A stretch of 64,000 nucleotides of DNA from Costus lasius (GCA_027563935.2 CM050454.1:74916596-74980595), one strand, 5' to 3'; shown: positions 21,193-33,648, counted from the first letter of the stretch. A program made the numbers and translations. Notes: generated by a model not told the origin, from the sequence alone.

Positions 21193-23455
21193 TGTTGGTG
21201 TATATGCCCTGAAGACCAATGTATGGACATGGATAGGCATTGTTTGAATGTACTTTGATAGAACTATTACTCTTTGTATAGGCATGGTCGTATTATGCAG
21301 ACTTCTCTACCTGCGTTGATGTATTGAGTTGCATGTATAATGTCCCAGGAGTTTGGATTGGATCCATTCTCATAAGAAATCCCCAGACAAGGTACCTTAG
21401 CAGATATGGGACAGCTTTGGTACATGTAAGACTGGTGTATGGGCTGGTTAAGTGCAGGGCACAGTAACGCAGACATACAGGTGCATTGGGTGCACTAGAG
21501 TGATCCACCGTGAGGATTGACTTGTCTAGTCAACAAGTCAATCTCACATGCAAGAGGTTTGCATTGATCCTTAGACTTGAGGTATTCATGTCTAGATTTG
21601 ATGATGGGTATGCTTTGATACAGTCTTACGTCTCTCCGTAATTGGGAGACAAAAACGACTGTCATTGGGCATATCATAAATCACATAGAGACATGGATGA
21701 CCAATAGTAGGATTTGCCCCTTCCTTATTGGAAGCATGATATCCTCTCGGGGCACCCCACCTTATTGGTGCATGATAGGAATGTGTGGCCACACTTGTTG
21801 AGTCATGACCAATGCATTGGATTGATAAAACTTAAGACTAATCCAATGGCAGGATATCAGTTTAGGCAAAGGGATCTATAATGCAATGGGAATCCTCGTT
21901 GCTTGTTAGGAGTTATTGCCATAATGACTTAAGTCCTATGACATGGGTAGTAGTGATGTGTTGCTAGATACCCCTCACTACTTATGATGTTTACATCATT
22001 GCCATCGTCATATGGATCCTACGGGGTCACACGCAATAGACTCTTGACGTTGCTTTAATCAGAAGCCTTATGATCAAGTTATTGGATAAGTTGGATCAAT
22101 TTGGAAGATTTCATCAGCGCCAATGGGCCTGATGAGTTGGAAGAAAGTTATTGGAGCCAAACTTCATTTTTGGCAGGTTGACCCGAAATTGACCTAGATT
22201 AGTTACATTTGAATTAGGGTTACATTGGGTTGGATCCAAAGGCTTAATCAACCCATGCCATGAAGTTTGGGCTAGCTCATTATCCAATTAGGCCCAATAA
22301 CTAATTGTCAAGAAGAGGTATAAGCAAATAAGGGTATAATGGGGAAGAATTTCACCCCATTGGCGCCAAGGGCATAATGGGGTGAAGTGGGCGCATGTTG
22401 CTTCATAAGGAAGCATTAGGCGCCTCCCCCTTTGTTCCTTGGAAGGAAACCTTGCCTCTATGGTAAGGGTTGGGGCTGATATGGCTTGAAAACTCTTTTG
22501 GAAAGAGCTTGGGCGCATATGACAAGTAGGGTGAGATTTATGGTAAAGTCTTAGAGACTTTCCTTACCTCATAAACCCTACATGCACCCAAACCCTTACC
22601 CTAGCCGAATACCTCTTGCTTGTTGCGCCTAGCCCTTCCTCCTTGGATGGAATGCATGCCTCTAAGGCATGTCTTGGGCGGATATGGCCATTGGGCAAAT
22701 TAGGATAGGTTGAATGAGGTTTATGGTAAAGTCTTGGAGACTTTCCTTACCTCAAATCTCCTTTATCCTAGCCACCCACTTGGCATGATCCTAGCCATTG
22801 CCCTAGCAGCCCCTTGTCCTATTAATAGGACCCTTGCCGCCCCATCAAAAAGGTTGATTCATGTGAACAACATCTTGGAGGAGTGACATATCTCTTGGAG
22901 AGACTTGGAGTGCAAGGGGCGAGAGCAACATAGGCTTGGCGCAATCTTCTTCCTTGGAGCCGCAAGTTCTTCCTCTCCCTCTCTTCTTGGTGCAAGGACT
23001 CTTAGTGCTTGGTGGCATCTCCTTGCCACAAGCTCTCTCCCTTCCTTGGCCATAGGCGCACCTTGCTTGAAGGTGGTGCAAGCAAAGAAGAAGAAGGAAG
23101 TAACTTGGCGGCATCATCTTCCTCCTCATCTCTTCTTGGCGCTTTCATCTTGGAGATGGCGCAAGAAAAATTGAAGGAACCCTAAGGCTTGATTCTCTTC
23201 CCGAGGCTAGAACCAAGCGTGGAAGGGAGCAACGATCAAGGAGTCGACGCGTGGATACTTGTAGAGGGCGAACACTTGGGTGCCTTCAACATGGCTTCGG
23301 CAACTAGACAAGCAAAAGAGGTACATCTCTAACACATCCTTGTGTCTTCTCTCTCGCATGGATCCTTGGGACCGGAATATGTTTCGGGTGTAATGATTCT
23401 TCCGCTGCGTCCTGGGACTGCAATAATTTTAAATTACACCCGGTATTCCCTAACA
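21193..23455 (+). repeat. 5' LTR of C1 (2,263 bp)
   Basis: Begins TGTTGGTGTATATGCCC, ends CCCTAACA, and is followed by PBS. Shares colinear short blocks with B and A LTRs (GATGTGTTGCTAGATACCCCTCACT, in pieces also in family A; GGGAGATTTCATCAGCGCCAATGGGC-like block in B). Carries the palindrome GTGTGGCCACAC (21783-21794) at the place where A and B have GTATGGCCATAC. Possible TATA-like TATTAATAG near 22819. Confidence 0.92.
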
Positions 23456-23456
23456 G

Positions 23457-23468
23457 TGGTATCAGAGC
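23457..23468 (+). other. Primer-binding site of C1
   Basis: TGGTATCAGAGC, one base after the LTR; exact 12-nt complement of the initiator tRNA-Met 3' end. Confidence 0.93.
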
Positions 23469-23643
23469 TACTTGCGAGAAACACAAGGTGTACATTTGCT
23501 TGTGTGAAAAATTTTTAGAAAATTTTTCTTCTATCCATGCGCGTTTCACATAGAAAGCATCTTTCATCCAAACTTCTTTCATCATTTTTTATGGCCAAAA
23601 TTTGGATTGTGTTTATGATGGATTTAAGACCAAAGGCGCACGT

Positions 23644-23708
23644 AATTTTGTCAAGTAGGACGGGCATTGTGTCTTCGGACTGGCCGGGTCTCTTGATCTG
23701 ACAAAATT
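23644..23708 (+). other. Conserved 65-nt stem-loop with C(UUCG)G tetraloop
   Basis: Arms AATTTTGTCA (23644-23653) and TGACAAAATT (23699-23708), with GTC-TTCG-GAC at 23671-23680. Same spacing as in B2 at 11453-11517; only AA to GG just 3' of the small hairpin differs by eye. Confidence 0.7.
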
Positions 23709-24467
23709 GCTAGCTGATAGGGTCCATGAAATCATCATGAAACTTGATCCCAATTTAGCATAAATTTGATTGAGAGAGTGCTTTGGATGGAGTTAGCGCA
23801 TAAGGGGATAAAATTTGATTATTTCAGTTTTTTCAAATTTTATATATGCGCCACTTGTCTCTTCCATGGGTTCATATGGTTATAGCGAGTGCCCTCCTAT
23901 TTTGTGATGTGGAAGCATGTTTCCACCTGTGATGAATGCTTGTAAAATCTTTTTACCACCTGCATGTGGTTCTCCCCCTTTTTGATGTAAAATTTTCATA
24001 TTTCCTTAGAGTAGATGTAGAATTGTTTACATAAGACAGGTTAAGGTTCATCAAAGACAACAAGGTGTCTTCTTCAACCGATTTCAGAGTGCCGCCAGCT
24101 TTGGAAGCATGGTGATGGATTTGTAGTTGGAGGAAGGGATGCTTGCTCTCGGCTTCTGGCATGGGCTGATCTGCTAAAGGGACTCGTAACCCTTGGATGC
24201 TTGATAACATGTCACATGGCTCGTGACAAGTTATATGTATGAAAAGGGCTATGACTATATCGACCAAACTAGCATGCCTGTGATGGTTTATTATTTTGTC
24301 CATAGCATGCCTGTGATGTTTCTTCCTTTGCTGCCATAACCATAGGAAAACTGCATGCTAGAAAAGAATAAAATAAACATGAAAAACTCTCATTGAAATA
24401 TCAAGTCAATAGCCTTCTAACGTATAGCCCTCATCAAACTATCGATCGGTGGTGTTGTGAACTGTCT

Positions 24468-24805
24468 CCCACCCTCGTGGGACACACCCACTTATCTTTA
24501 GAAGGTGTGTGGTGATAATGATTTCCCCAGTCCAGTTTTAACCTGGGCGTGCCTTCGCAAGGAAATTCGTTGGCCCTGGGCATAACGGTTAGGACCAGAC
24601 TTGACTAGTTTTCATATGTCACTGACATGATGAATCACTAGAGGCAACTGTTAAGAGGATAGGGTTCTGTGTTGTATCCAGCCCTTGCTGGACACAGGGC
24701 GCCTAGTCTGTCTTAACTAAGAGGAGTTGTGCATGACACAATTGGCTGGCATGCCTACCTAAGGAAACACGAGACTCTCTGTGCATCCCAACTCACCCTC
24801 GTGAG
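24468..24805 (+). other. Three-hairpin leader cassette of C1
   Basis: H1 24468-24481 CCCAC-CCTC-GTGGG; H2 24678-24691 CCAGC-CCTT-GCTGG; H3 24792-24805 CTCAC-CCTC-GTGAG. H3 differs from B2 (CCCAC/GTGGG) by a matched C-G to T-A change in both arms. Confidence 0.72.
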
Positions 24806-24968
24806 TCGCAGAGACCTCATGTGAAATTAGGATCCTACTCACTTATTTCCATGTTGAGTTTGAGAGTTCTCAACTTGTTTTGGAAGTAGTGGGAGCATAG
24901 CATTTAAATTTCAAGTCCTTGTTAAATGCTTTATCATAGTACTTATTTTACTTATTTGCTTATTGTAG

Positions 24969-25655
24969 ATGGCATCTCCTGATCTAAGATTGAAACTTTA
25001 TAAAAATAAGTTGGATGGGACAAACTGGACAAGTTGGTTCAAGATTTTGTCCAAGATACTGGAACAAGAGAATAAGGTGCATCTTCTTGAAAGACCTCCA
25101 TCCCAACCCAGTGTGTATTTCACTAATGAGTGGGAGTGGAATGTCTATCTTGAACATTGTGAAGATAACGAACAGTACACTGCTCTTGTCTTAGAGTGCA
25201 TGACCCCAGAGGTCAAGGTTGAATGTGATGAGATGGGGATTTATGATCTTATCATACATCTCAAAGGTCTCTTCACGCCATGCTCTATAGACAATGATCA
25301 GGAGAGTTCTGTTGGATCTTCAGAATGTATGCCTAAATCTGAGAATGACCATGGTTCTGTATCTTCGAAGCTAATACTTCGGAAGACTGGGAATGCATGG
25401 GTATTTCGAAGAGGATTAATTGCCAAGAAGAGCATGGCAAAGAAGAAGGGATGTGATCCATCCACTTCAGGTATTGTGTTACTGAGGTCTTTATGTCTAC
25501 TTCTTATTCATGGGTACTGGGTACCGCATGTGAGACTCACATATGTTTTACATGTGCAGGAGCTCAGAAGAAGTAGGATGATTAGGCTTGGTGGGATCGA
25601 CCCTCGGGACAGGGACGGAGCATTGGATGCTACTGATATCATCTCACTGCCTTGA
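24969..25655 (+). pseudogene. C1 gag with degraded protease start
   Basis: The ATG at 24969 starts LKLYKNKLDGTNWTSWFKIL, the copia gag N-terminal pattern with the LDGTNW..W core. It then continues with recognisable capsid sequence to about codon 100 (LKGLF). The zinc knuckle is missing through deletion. Around 25505-25545 another frame reads SWVLGTACETHIC, the protease site with catalytic Asp changed to Gly. The 228-codon frame ends in shifted sequence at 25655. Non-functional. Confidence 0.8.
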
Positions 25656-25879
25656 AGACTTTATCTAGGACTTTGCTATTATGTATCAGCTTATGTATTA
25701 GAACATCATTCCTTTTGGAAAGGATTTCAGTTTGATATAATAAATAATATTTTTCTTTAACCTGAGATGTTCTATTGAAGTGATACAGTTGATAATAGTT
25801 TGTGGTTCTATATGTAACACAAGATCAGATCCAATGATTCAATAAACACCCTCTTATAGCATTGTCTCTTGAACCATAG
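25656..25879 (+). pseudogene. C1 degenerate protease / pre-integrase region
   Basis: With several stops and shifts it still follows family A order: a GFQFDIINN-like block matching GFSFECNIS, a YMLDM-like block, and a DDSTLLWHSRLGHI-like segment (NDSINTLL, stop, HCLLNH) at the right edge. A1 interrupts it within the integrase zinc finger. Confidence 0.6.
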
Positions 25880-27476
25880 TGAAAGTAACCCTAGGTCATA
25901 TACACATATAAAATTTTTCGCATGACTAGGTCCAAAATCGAATGACTTAAACATATGATCAACATATGAAGACTTGTATAGAACAAGTGAGGATGTTACC
26001 ATGGCCATGAGAGGCGGCTTGGAAGAAAAAGGGCGAGCGGCTCTTCTCCAAAGGAATCACACACAAGATGGATTTTCGCTTCTTCCTTGTAATCCTTGTG
26101 CTAGCAAAGATCCAAAGAGTCTATGATCGTGTGAGGAGATGTCCTCTTCTTGCTGGCCGCACTACTCCCTCTCTTGGCATGAAGACGAACCAAAAACCCG
26201 AGAGGAGCAAGGGGCGAGAGGGGCGTTCATACGTTCGAAAACGTGGGACGTTTCTCAAGAGAAAAATCGGCTTCCAAATATAGTAAGTGTTTAACTCCCC
26301 ATGAAGCCATCGAAACTCCTCTCCCCTTTGAACCATGCGTTCACTTAAGTGAACCGGTTCAATTCCATTTGGTTCAAGGACCAAATCGAACCAGCCATGG
26401 TCTTGATCTCTTTGAACCTCATGGTTTAAGATCTAACCACACATCTCAATGAACCTCTTGATCTCTACGATCAAGCATCAATTTTCCCGATCGAAGCTTA
26501 CTGATCATATGTCCTAATCAATCAAACATGATCAGACTAGATCTTACTTCCAATCAGAGTTTAAATTGCTTTAAACTGAACTAGAATAATTCCAGTCCAC
26601 ACGATCTGACATAAGTAAGCAATATCATCAAATTATGCGACCCTGAGGGTTTCCTTCAATGTCGGTAACGACAACTTACGTTATCACGATCAGAGAGGGG
26701 TATCTAGCAACACATCACTGTCTCCCGATATGAAGGAAAGAGTCTTCCAAGACTACTCCCAAACCACAGCACAAGTGTGAATCCAATTCACTCAGTATAC
26801 ATGTTCCCTTTGCCACTGGATGTTCTCGTTGGACAAGCATGTCAAGCCTATAATTCCAACACGATGAGAATGGTTAGATCAGATGAACATACTCATCTGG
26901 GTATGGCCATACACTTTCTCAACCATCTCATCCAGGGGGCCCCTTTAGAACATCACACTCCAACTAGGAGAGGCAATCCTATATCTATCACTAGTGTCCT
27001 AACATGATTCAGTACATCCAATGTCAGTCCAACTACCTCAAGACAATGTCAATCATCACTTAGAAACACAAGTGATCTCAAGTCAAAGGGAATATACCAC
27101 TTGCTTGCTTATAAGGATTTATTCACATTGTGACAAACAATTGAATATCCTAAGTAGGGTCAGTCCAGTACATCCAATGCACCTATGTGTCTAAATCTTA
27201 TTCCATGCTCGAAGCATCCTATAAGATCAGAACACATATTAGTCTCAATCATATCAAGGGTGTCTCATGTTTACCAAGATATCTCGACTAAGGACAACTC
27301 TGAATGTCAGCAAAGCTGAACATCATTGAGACATTACTCAGAGGTATACATACAGCAGCAGATAATGCAAGAATCTGAATAACAACAATTGCCTTTATAA
27401 ACATGTACTCAGTTTATACATGATACTGATAATAACCCAAGGCCTCAAACATTAGCCTTAAGGGCATACCCCAACA
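25880..27476 (-). repeat. 3' LTR of A1 (1,597 bp)
   Basis: The + strand reads TGAAAGTAACC to CCCCAACA. Compared with the 5' LTR it lacks about 30 bp net around 27010-27030, where about 50 bp are replaced by 20 bp that resemble sequence near 27165-27185 of the same LTR. Confidence 0.94.
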
Positions 27477-27487
27477 ATCTCCCACTT
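27477..27487 (-). other. Polypurine tract of A1
   Basis: Complement of AAGTGGGAGAT, next to the 3' LTR; identical to A2, A3, A4 and B2. Confidence 0.9.
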
Positions 27488-27496
27488 GCACTTAAA

Positions 27497-28678
27497 CTAA
27501 TGGTTGAGAAATCTCAAACCCATATTATTACAGTGCTTCTCATGCTTCTGCTGCGCCAGAGGCTTTGTAAGCGGGTCAGATAGATTGTCATCTGTATGTA
27601 CCTTGCAGATCTTGATCTCTCCTCGATCTATGATCTCACGGATCAAATGAAACCTTCTCTGTATGTGCTTGGACTTCTGGTGTGACCGTGGTTCCTTTGC
27701 TTGTGCAATCGGTCCAGTGTTATCACAGAAGATAACCAATGGATCTGCACTCGAAGGAACAACACCAAGTTCTTGAATGAACTTACGAATCCACACTGCC
27801 TCCTTTGATGCTTCTGAGGCTGTAACATACTCGGCTTCTGTTGTGGAATCAGCAACAATTGATTGTTTGAAACTCTTCCACACCACTACTCCTCTATTCA
27901 AGCTAAAAACATAGCCCGACTGCGATCGGAAATCGTCTTGGTCAGATTGGAACGAAGCATCAGTATATCCTTCAATACTGAGTTCTTCCTGACCTCCATA
28001 AATCAAGAACATATCTTTGGTTCTCCGAAGATATTTCAAAATGTTCTTGACTGCAATCCAGTGTGCCTTCCCTGGATTACTTTGGAACCGACTGGTCACG
28101 CTTAACTCGTAAGCGATGTCTGGGCGAGTACATAAAATTGCATACATGATAGACCCAATAGCCGAAGCATAAGGCGTATTGTCCATCTCATCTTTCTCAG
28201 ACTGTGTTTGAGGACACTGGCTCTTTGAAAGATTCAGACCATGTCTGACTGGAAGATATCCTCTTTTAGAATTTTTTAAATGGAATCTCTCCAGGACCTT
28301 ATCGATGTAAGTACTCTGGCATAGCCCTAGAAGCCTATTAGATCTATCTCTATAGATCTTCACACCTAATACATAGGCTGCTTCTCCCAAATCTTTCATC
28401 TGGAAACATTTTCTTAACCATGCTTTGACTGCATGCAGTTCAGGAATATCGTTTCCAATGATTAAGATATCATCGACGTAGAGGACTAGGAAAGTAATCA
28501 CGCTCCCACTAAACCTCTTATATACACACGGGTCATCTTCATTTTTGATGAAACCAAATTCACAAACTGATTCATCAAAACGAATATTCCAGCTCCTCGA
28601 TGCTTATTTTAGTCCATAAATGGACTTCTTTAATTTGCATATTTTATGACGTTCTGATGGACTGATGAAACCTTAAGG
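27497..28678 (-). pseudogene. A1 reverse transcriptase C-terminal half and RNase H
   Basis: Open from 28501 to the TAG at 27497, in frame with 28679-30196 upstream. Contains YVDDILIIGNDIPE (RT catalytic block), MKDLGEAAYVLGVKIYRDRS, RNase H GYTDASFQSD, ADSTTEAEYVTASEASKEAVWIRK, CDNTGPIAQAKEPRSHQKSKHIQRR. GAIAQ is changed to GPIAQ relative to A2-A4. Stops at 28604-28606 and 28673-28675 separate it from the rest. Confidence 0.9.
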
Positions 28679-30393
28679 CTATGTCATATACACATCCTCT
28701 TCTAGTTTTCCATTAAGGAAAGCGGTCTTCACATCCATTTGCCAGATCTCATAATCATAATATGCTGCTATCGCGAGAATAATCCGAATGGACTTGAACA
28801 TGGCTACAGTAGAGAAAGTTTCATCATAATCTATCCCGTAGATTTGTTTAAAACCTTTCGCAACTAGCCTGCCCTTATAGGTAACTACGTTACCATCCAT
28901 GTCTTTCTTCTTCTTGAAGATCCACTTACAGCCTATAGGGATTACTCCCGGAGGCGGATCAACCAAATCCCAGACTTGGTTGTCGGACATGGAGTCCATC
29001 TCGGCTCGCATAGCTTCAAGCCATCTTGCTGATTCCGGTCCACTGACCGCATCCGCATAAGTGAGGGGTTCATCATTAATGATGTAGATTCCGTCATAGC
29101 GCTCAGGCTGACGACGAATCCTTCCCGATCTACGCGGTTCCCGTGATATCTGAGCCTCAGGTTGAACATTAACCTGATCTATTGGCTCAGGCTCATCCAA
29201 CTGTGCTTGACTGCTTTGTCCTTCTTCTGGAATTTCATCCAGCATTATTTCTCTCCCACTGGCCTCTTGCAGAAGAAATTCCTTCTCAAGAAAAATAGCC
29301 GTTCGAGCAACAAATACTTTGTTCTCTTTGGGATAGTAGAAATAATAACCCTTAGTTTCTTTAGGGTAACCGACAAAGATACATTTATCTGATCTGCTCT
29401 CCAGTTTCCCAGAGGCGAGCTTTTTGACATAAGCCTCGCAACCCCAGATTTTGATAAATGTCAAGCTCGGCTGTTTCCTATACCATAACTCATATGGTGT
29501 ATTTGAAACTGCCTTGGATGGCACTCGGTTTAGCACCTTTGCAGCTGTTTCCAGTGCAAATCCCCAAAAGGAGTAAGGTAGAGTAGCCTGACTCATCATA
29601 GAACGAACCATATCCAATAAGGTTCTATTTCTCCTCTCGGACACACCATTCCATTGTGGTGTTCCTGGCGAAGTGAGCTGTGAGATGATCCCACACTCCT
29701 TCAGATAGTCAGTAAACTCATGACTCAAGTATTCGCCACCTCGATCTGAACGAAGTGCCTTGATATTTCGGCCTAACTGATTTTGTACTTCATTTTTGAA
29801 TTCTTTGAACTTGTCAAAAGATTCACTCTTATGTCTCATTAGATAGACATAACCATACCTACTGAAATCATCAGTAAAAGTAATGAAGTATGAATAGCCA
29901 CCTCTGGCATGTTTACTAAAAGGCCCACACACATCACTGTGAATAAGGTCAAGTAAACCTGAAGCCCTTTCACCTTTATTAGAAAAAGGAGTCTTCATCA
30001 TTTTACCCATTAAACAAGCTTTGCATGTATCAAGCTCCTCATAGGAGAATGATCCCAGCAGTCCATGATCATGCAACCACTTAATGCGCTTCTTGTTAAT
30101 ATGGCCTAAACGACTATGCCATAACAAGGTGCTGTCATCAGCATACTTGGCTTTCTTGTTATCAATTTGTTGTACAGAACATTCCATGTCCAACATGTAT
30201 AACCCATTGTTAATCGACCCAGTTGCATAAACAATATTATCATATGAAATACAACACTGTGAAGTTTTGCATTCAAAAGAAAAACCTTTCCTGACAAGAG
30301 CAGGAATAGAGATAATATTCTTAGTTATGCTTGGTACGAAATAACAATTGTCAAGTTCTAATACAAAACCAGATGGTAAAGAGATGTTATATT
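28679..30393 (-). pseudogene. A1 protease C-terminus, integrase and RT N-terminal half
   Basis: The frame is continuous from the A5 insertion (30393) to a TAG at 28679-28681, where relatives have CAG/CAA. Integrase: HHCC finger (HSRLGHINKKRIKWLH, DTCKACLMGK), D (IHSDVCGPF), D (SDRGGEY), E (NGVSERR). Then the linker RRSGRIRRQPERYDG and RT start ([37 protein letters not shown]). The family-typical [10 protein letters not shown] reads DETFSTVAMF. Confidence 0.9.
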
Positions 30394-30408
30394 TGAAAGT
30401 CCCCTAAA

Positions 30409-30425
30409 GGGGGGGGGGGGGGGGG
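30409..30425. repeat. Homopolymer of 17 G (A5 LTR end)
   Basis: Occupies the place where other family A LTR ends have a C4-6 / G4 hairpin. The length is uncertain because G runs are error-prone. Confidence 0.8.
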
Positions 30426-31295
30426 CGAAAACCCTATAACTTGCGCATATAAACTTTTCTAGGGTTTTAACAAGATCGCTTGCATGAATATATATGATCA
30501 ACTTTGATTATGATGCAAAGATCAAGTTAAGATCTATTACCGCAGCCATGATGAAGGAGGCGACTTGGAAGCAAGAGGGCAAATTGGCTCTCCTCCTAAG
30601 AAGACGCACACTAGATGAGAGATGGCTACCTCTTTGGACGTTCCTTGTGCTAGCAAGGATCTCCAAATTTCCTTGTCGTGTGAAGAAGATGAGATGAATC
30701 CTCTTGATGGCCTATCCTCTTTTTTCTTTCATCAAGGAAAAAAGACACCACGATGATAGCTTCACAACTCGAGAAGGGGGCGAACACGTTACAACATGGA
30801 GACATTTTTCCTTTTTTGAAAACCGAACTCCAAAAATAGCAAGTCTTCAAAGCTTCATGCGTTCACCTCAGGTGAACCATCGAAACTCCCCTCCTCATTG
30901 AACCATACGTTCACATAGGTGAATGGGTTCAATTGCAATCGGTTAAGGATTTGGTACAAAGACCAAATCAAACCAAGCCAAGCCATGGTCTAAATCTATA
31001 TGAACCATGAAGGTTCAAGATCTAACCGTTCATCTCTAGATGCACTTGATCTCACCAATCTAGCATCACTACTCTCGATCGAAGCTTACCGATCTCAAGC
31101 CCTAATCAATCAAACATGATCAGACCAGATCTCACTTACAATCAGAGTTTAAACTCCTTTAAACTGAACCAAAACAATTCAGTCCACACGATCTGACTTA
31201 AGTAAGCCATATCATCAAATTGTGCGACCCTGAGGGTTTCCCTTAAATGTCGGTAACGATAACTTACGTTATCACGATCAGTGAGGGGTATCTAG

Positions 31296-32978
31296 TGTTG
31301 GGGTATGCCCTTAAGGCTAATGTTTGAGGCCTTGGGATTGTAACAGTATCATGTAATAAACTCTTATGTTTATATAGGCATGGTTGTTATTCAGGTTGTT
31401 ACCTTGTCTGCTGTAATAAGTGTACTTCTGAATAATGTCTCAAAGCTGTTCAGCTAGGCTGACAGGCAATAAAGTCCTTAGTCGATATATCTTGGTGAAC
31501 ATGAGACAGCCTTGATATGGTTAAGACTAATATGTGTTCTAATCTTATAGGATGCTTCGAGCATGGAATAAGATGTAGACTCATGGGTACATTGGATGTA
31601 CTGGACAGACCCTACTAGGATATTCAATTGTTTGTCACAATGTGAATAATCCTTGAATGTAACAAGTGGCACATTTCCTCTGACTTGAGATCACTTGTGT
31701 TTTCTAAATGATGATTGTCATTGTTTTGAGGTAGTTCAATATCATTTGAAACATAATGATTATAGACTATCTTGGATGATGAGCTTGAGTCAGGTTAGGG
31801 CACTAGTGATAGACATAGGATTGCCGTCTCCTTGTTTAAGGAGTGTGATGTTCTAAAGGGGCCCCCTGGATGAGATGATTGAGAAAGTGTATGGCCATAC
31901 CCAGGTGACTATGTTCATCTGATCTAATCATGCTCATCATATTGGAGTTACAAGCTTGACACGCTTGTCCAATAAGAACATCCAGTGGCAAAGGAAATAT
32001 GTATGCTTTGTGAGTTGATTCACACTTGTGTTGTTTTTGGGTGTAGTCTTGGAAGACTCTTTCCTTTATATTGGGAGACAGTGATGTGTTGCTAGATACC
32101 CCTCACTGATCGTGATGACGTGAGTTATCGTTACCGACATTTAAAGGAAACCCTCAGGGTCGCACAATTTGATGATATGGCTTACTTAAGTCAGATCGTG
32201 TGGACTGAATTGTTTGAGTTCAGTTTAAAGGGATTTAATCTCTGATTGTGAGTGAGATCTGGTCTGATCATGTTTGATTGATTAGGGCTTCAGATCGGTA
32301 AGCTTCGATCGAGAGATTGGATGCTAGATTGGTCAGATCAGGAGCATCAAGAGATTGACGGTCAGATCAAGAACCTAATTGTTTATTATGGTCTGGACTG
32401 AATGCTTGGCTTATTTGGTTATTGAACCGAACCAAAGTGAACCGGCTCATGAATGAGCGCATGGTTCAAGGGTGAAGAGAAGTTTGCGCTTGGGGTAAAC
32501 CCATGGTCGCATGAGTGCATGAACGTGGGAGTGTTTCTATTTTTAGAAACCATGACTCCTAAACGTGACATCGCCTCACGTTACTCCTCTCTCACGCCTA
32601 TTGTCGCTCCTTCCTCTCGTCGCTTGCTCATTCGAGAGTGCATGTGGTGTTGACGAAAGGAGAAGGAAGTTTTTCGCCAAGCCAAGAAGATCTCATCCCT
32701 TCCATACGAGAAGGATACTTGGACGATCCTTGCTAGCACAAGGGACGACAAGAAGAAGCTATACCTCATCTTGTGTGCGACAATTTGGAGGAGACCTCTC
32801 TTGTTCTCTAGCTTCCAAGACGCCATCTAGAAATGGCTATGGTATGGTTCTATCACTACTATACAATCGGTTTTGTTAATCATAATACCATGCAAGATCT
32901 AGAAACCCCCTTTCCGTTGCTTTCATTCTTCATATGCGCCTATGATTTAGGGTTTCGCCCCCTTGTGGGAACCTTTCA
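31296..32978 (+). repeat. 5' LTR of A2
   Basis: TGTTGGGG to CTTTCA, same length as the 3' LTR. Carries GTATGGCCATAC (31889-31900), CCTTGCTAGCACAAGG (32728-32743) and a GATC-rich tract. ORFs of 66-104 codons inside are unsupported. Confidence 0.96.
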
Positions 32979-32980
32979 AA

Positions 32981-32992
32981 TGGTATCAGAGC
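32981..32992 (+). other. Primer-binding site of A2
   Basis: TGGTATCAGAGC two bases after the LTR; initiator tRNA-Met complement. Confidence 0.94.
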
Positions 32993-33295
32993 CATGGTTA
33001 ACGCATGTTTTATGATTGCTTAAGCCCTTTTGTGATCCTTGTTTGTGAATAACGCTTAGATCTTGATTACATGCGCAAATACATGTTAAGTTGTCATAAT
33101 CGAAACTTGTATGTTTGTCTTGGCGCATGTATGTTGGCGCATTTTAATTGTTGTTGTTTTATCAAAACTATTATAACATGCGCGACTCACTAGATCTAAG
33201 GCCTTGCATTAAACCCTTAGACGGGTTATTAGGGTTGAAGTCACCCCCTAGGTTAGATCCAAAAGTCTAATCAGACCATCTGACAGCCTTGATGG

Positions 33296-33344
33296 GTTGA
33301 CCAGGTAGCACCTGTGCGCAAGCACGTGGTGGCTACAGGTCGGC
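33296..33344 (+). other. GCAA-capped leader hairpin (A2)
   Basis: Outer arms GTTGACC (33296-33302) and GGTCGGC (33338-33344); inner GTGC-GCAA-GCAC (33314-33325), a GNRA-type tetraloop. Counterparts: A3 39496-39546, A1 52802-52852, A4 61284-61332, with compensatory changes in the outer stem. Confidence 0.65.
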
Positions 33345-33648
33345 TGCAGACAGGCGTGTAGCGATGTCTGATTGAGACAACCTATGAACGCACATGAGTT
33401 AGGCACGGGCTCACACCCGCTTGCCAGACCTCATTGTGGTTGTTCAGCCCTGGCGCATGCATGGTTGACCTTATGGTCGACTCAAGTCAGTTAGGACTTG
33501 GTGCATGTAAGGGCAGTGGATCTGACTAGGTTGGATGAGTGGATCCCTAGTAATGGACCGTTGTAAGGTTGTAGGGCATATAAGCAAAATAAAATTGATG
33601 CCCATGGGGTTTTTCGAAAATTTTATTTTAATGACTGGATCTGTGCTG

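Larger units (their letters stand above)
23469..24968 (+). other. C1 5' leader, non-coding, structured
   Basis: 1.5 kb without a conserved ORF. Contains the 65-nt UUCG module (23644-23708), the three-hairpin cassette (24468-24805), and a CCTT-CGC-AAGG hairpin near 24552-24562. All are shared with B2. Confidence 0.75.
21193..25879 (+). mobile_element. Copia element C1 (family C), 5' part; continues at 63954
   Basis: 5' LTR, PBS, leader, gag, degraded protease and pre-integrase. It is interrupted at 25879 by A1 and resumes at 63954-64000, so C1 is the host of the entire 38-kb A1 nest. Its 3' end lies beyond the window, so its target duplication cannot be checked. It was inserted in G2 gag. Confidence 0.9.

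Noticed and set aside
32565..32879. 104-codon ORF in the A2 LTR, repeated at 49149-49463
   Set aside because: It recurs only because the two LTRs are near-identical; the A3, A4 and A6 LTRs do not keep it.
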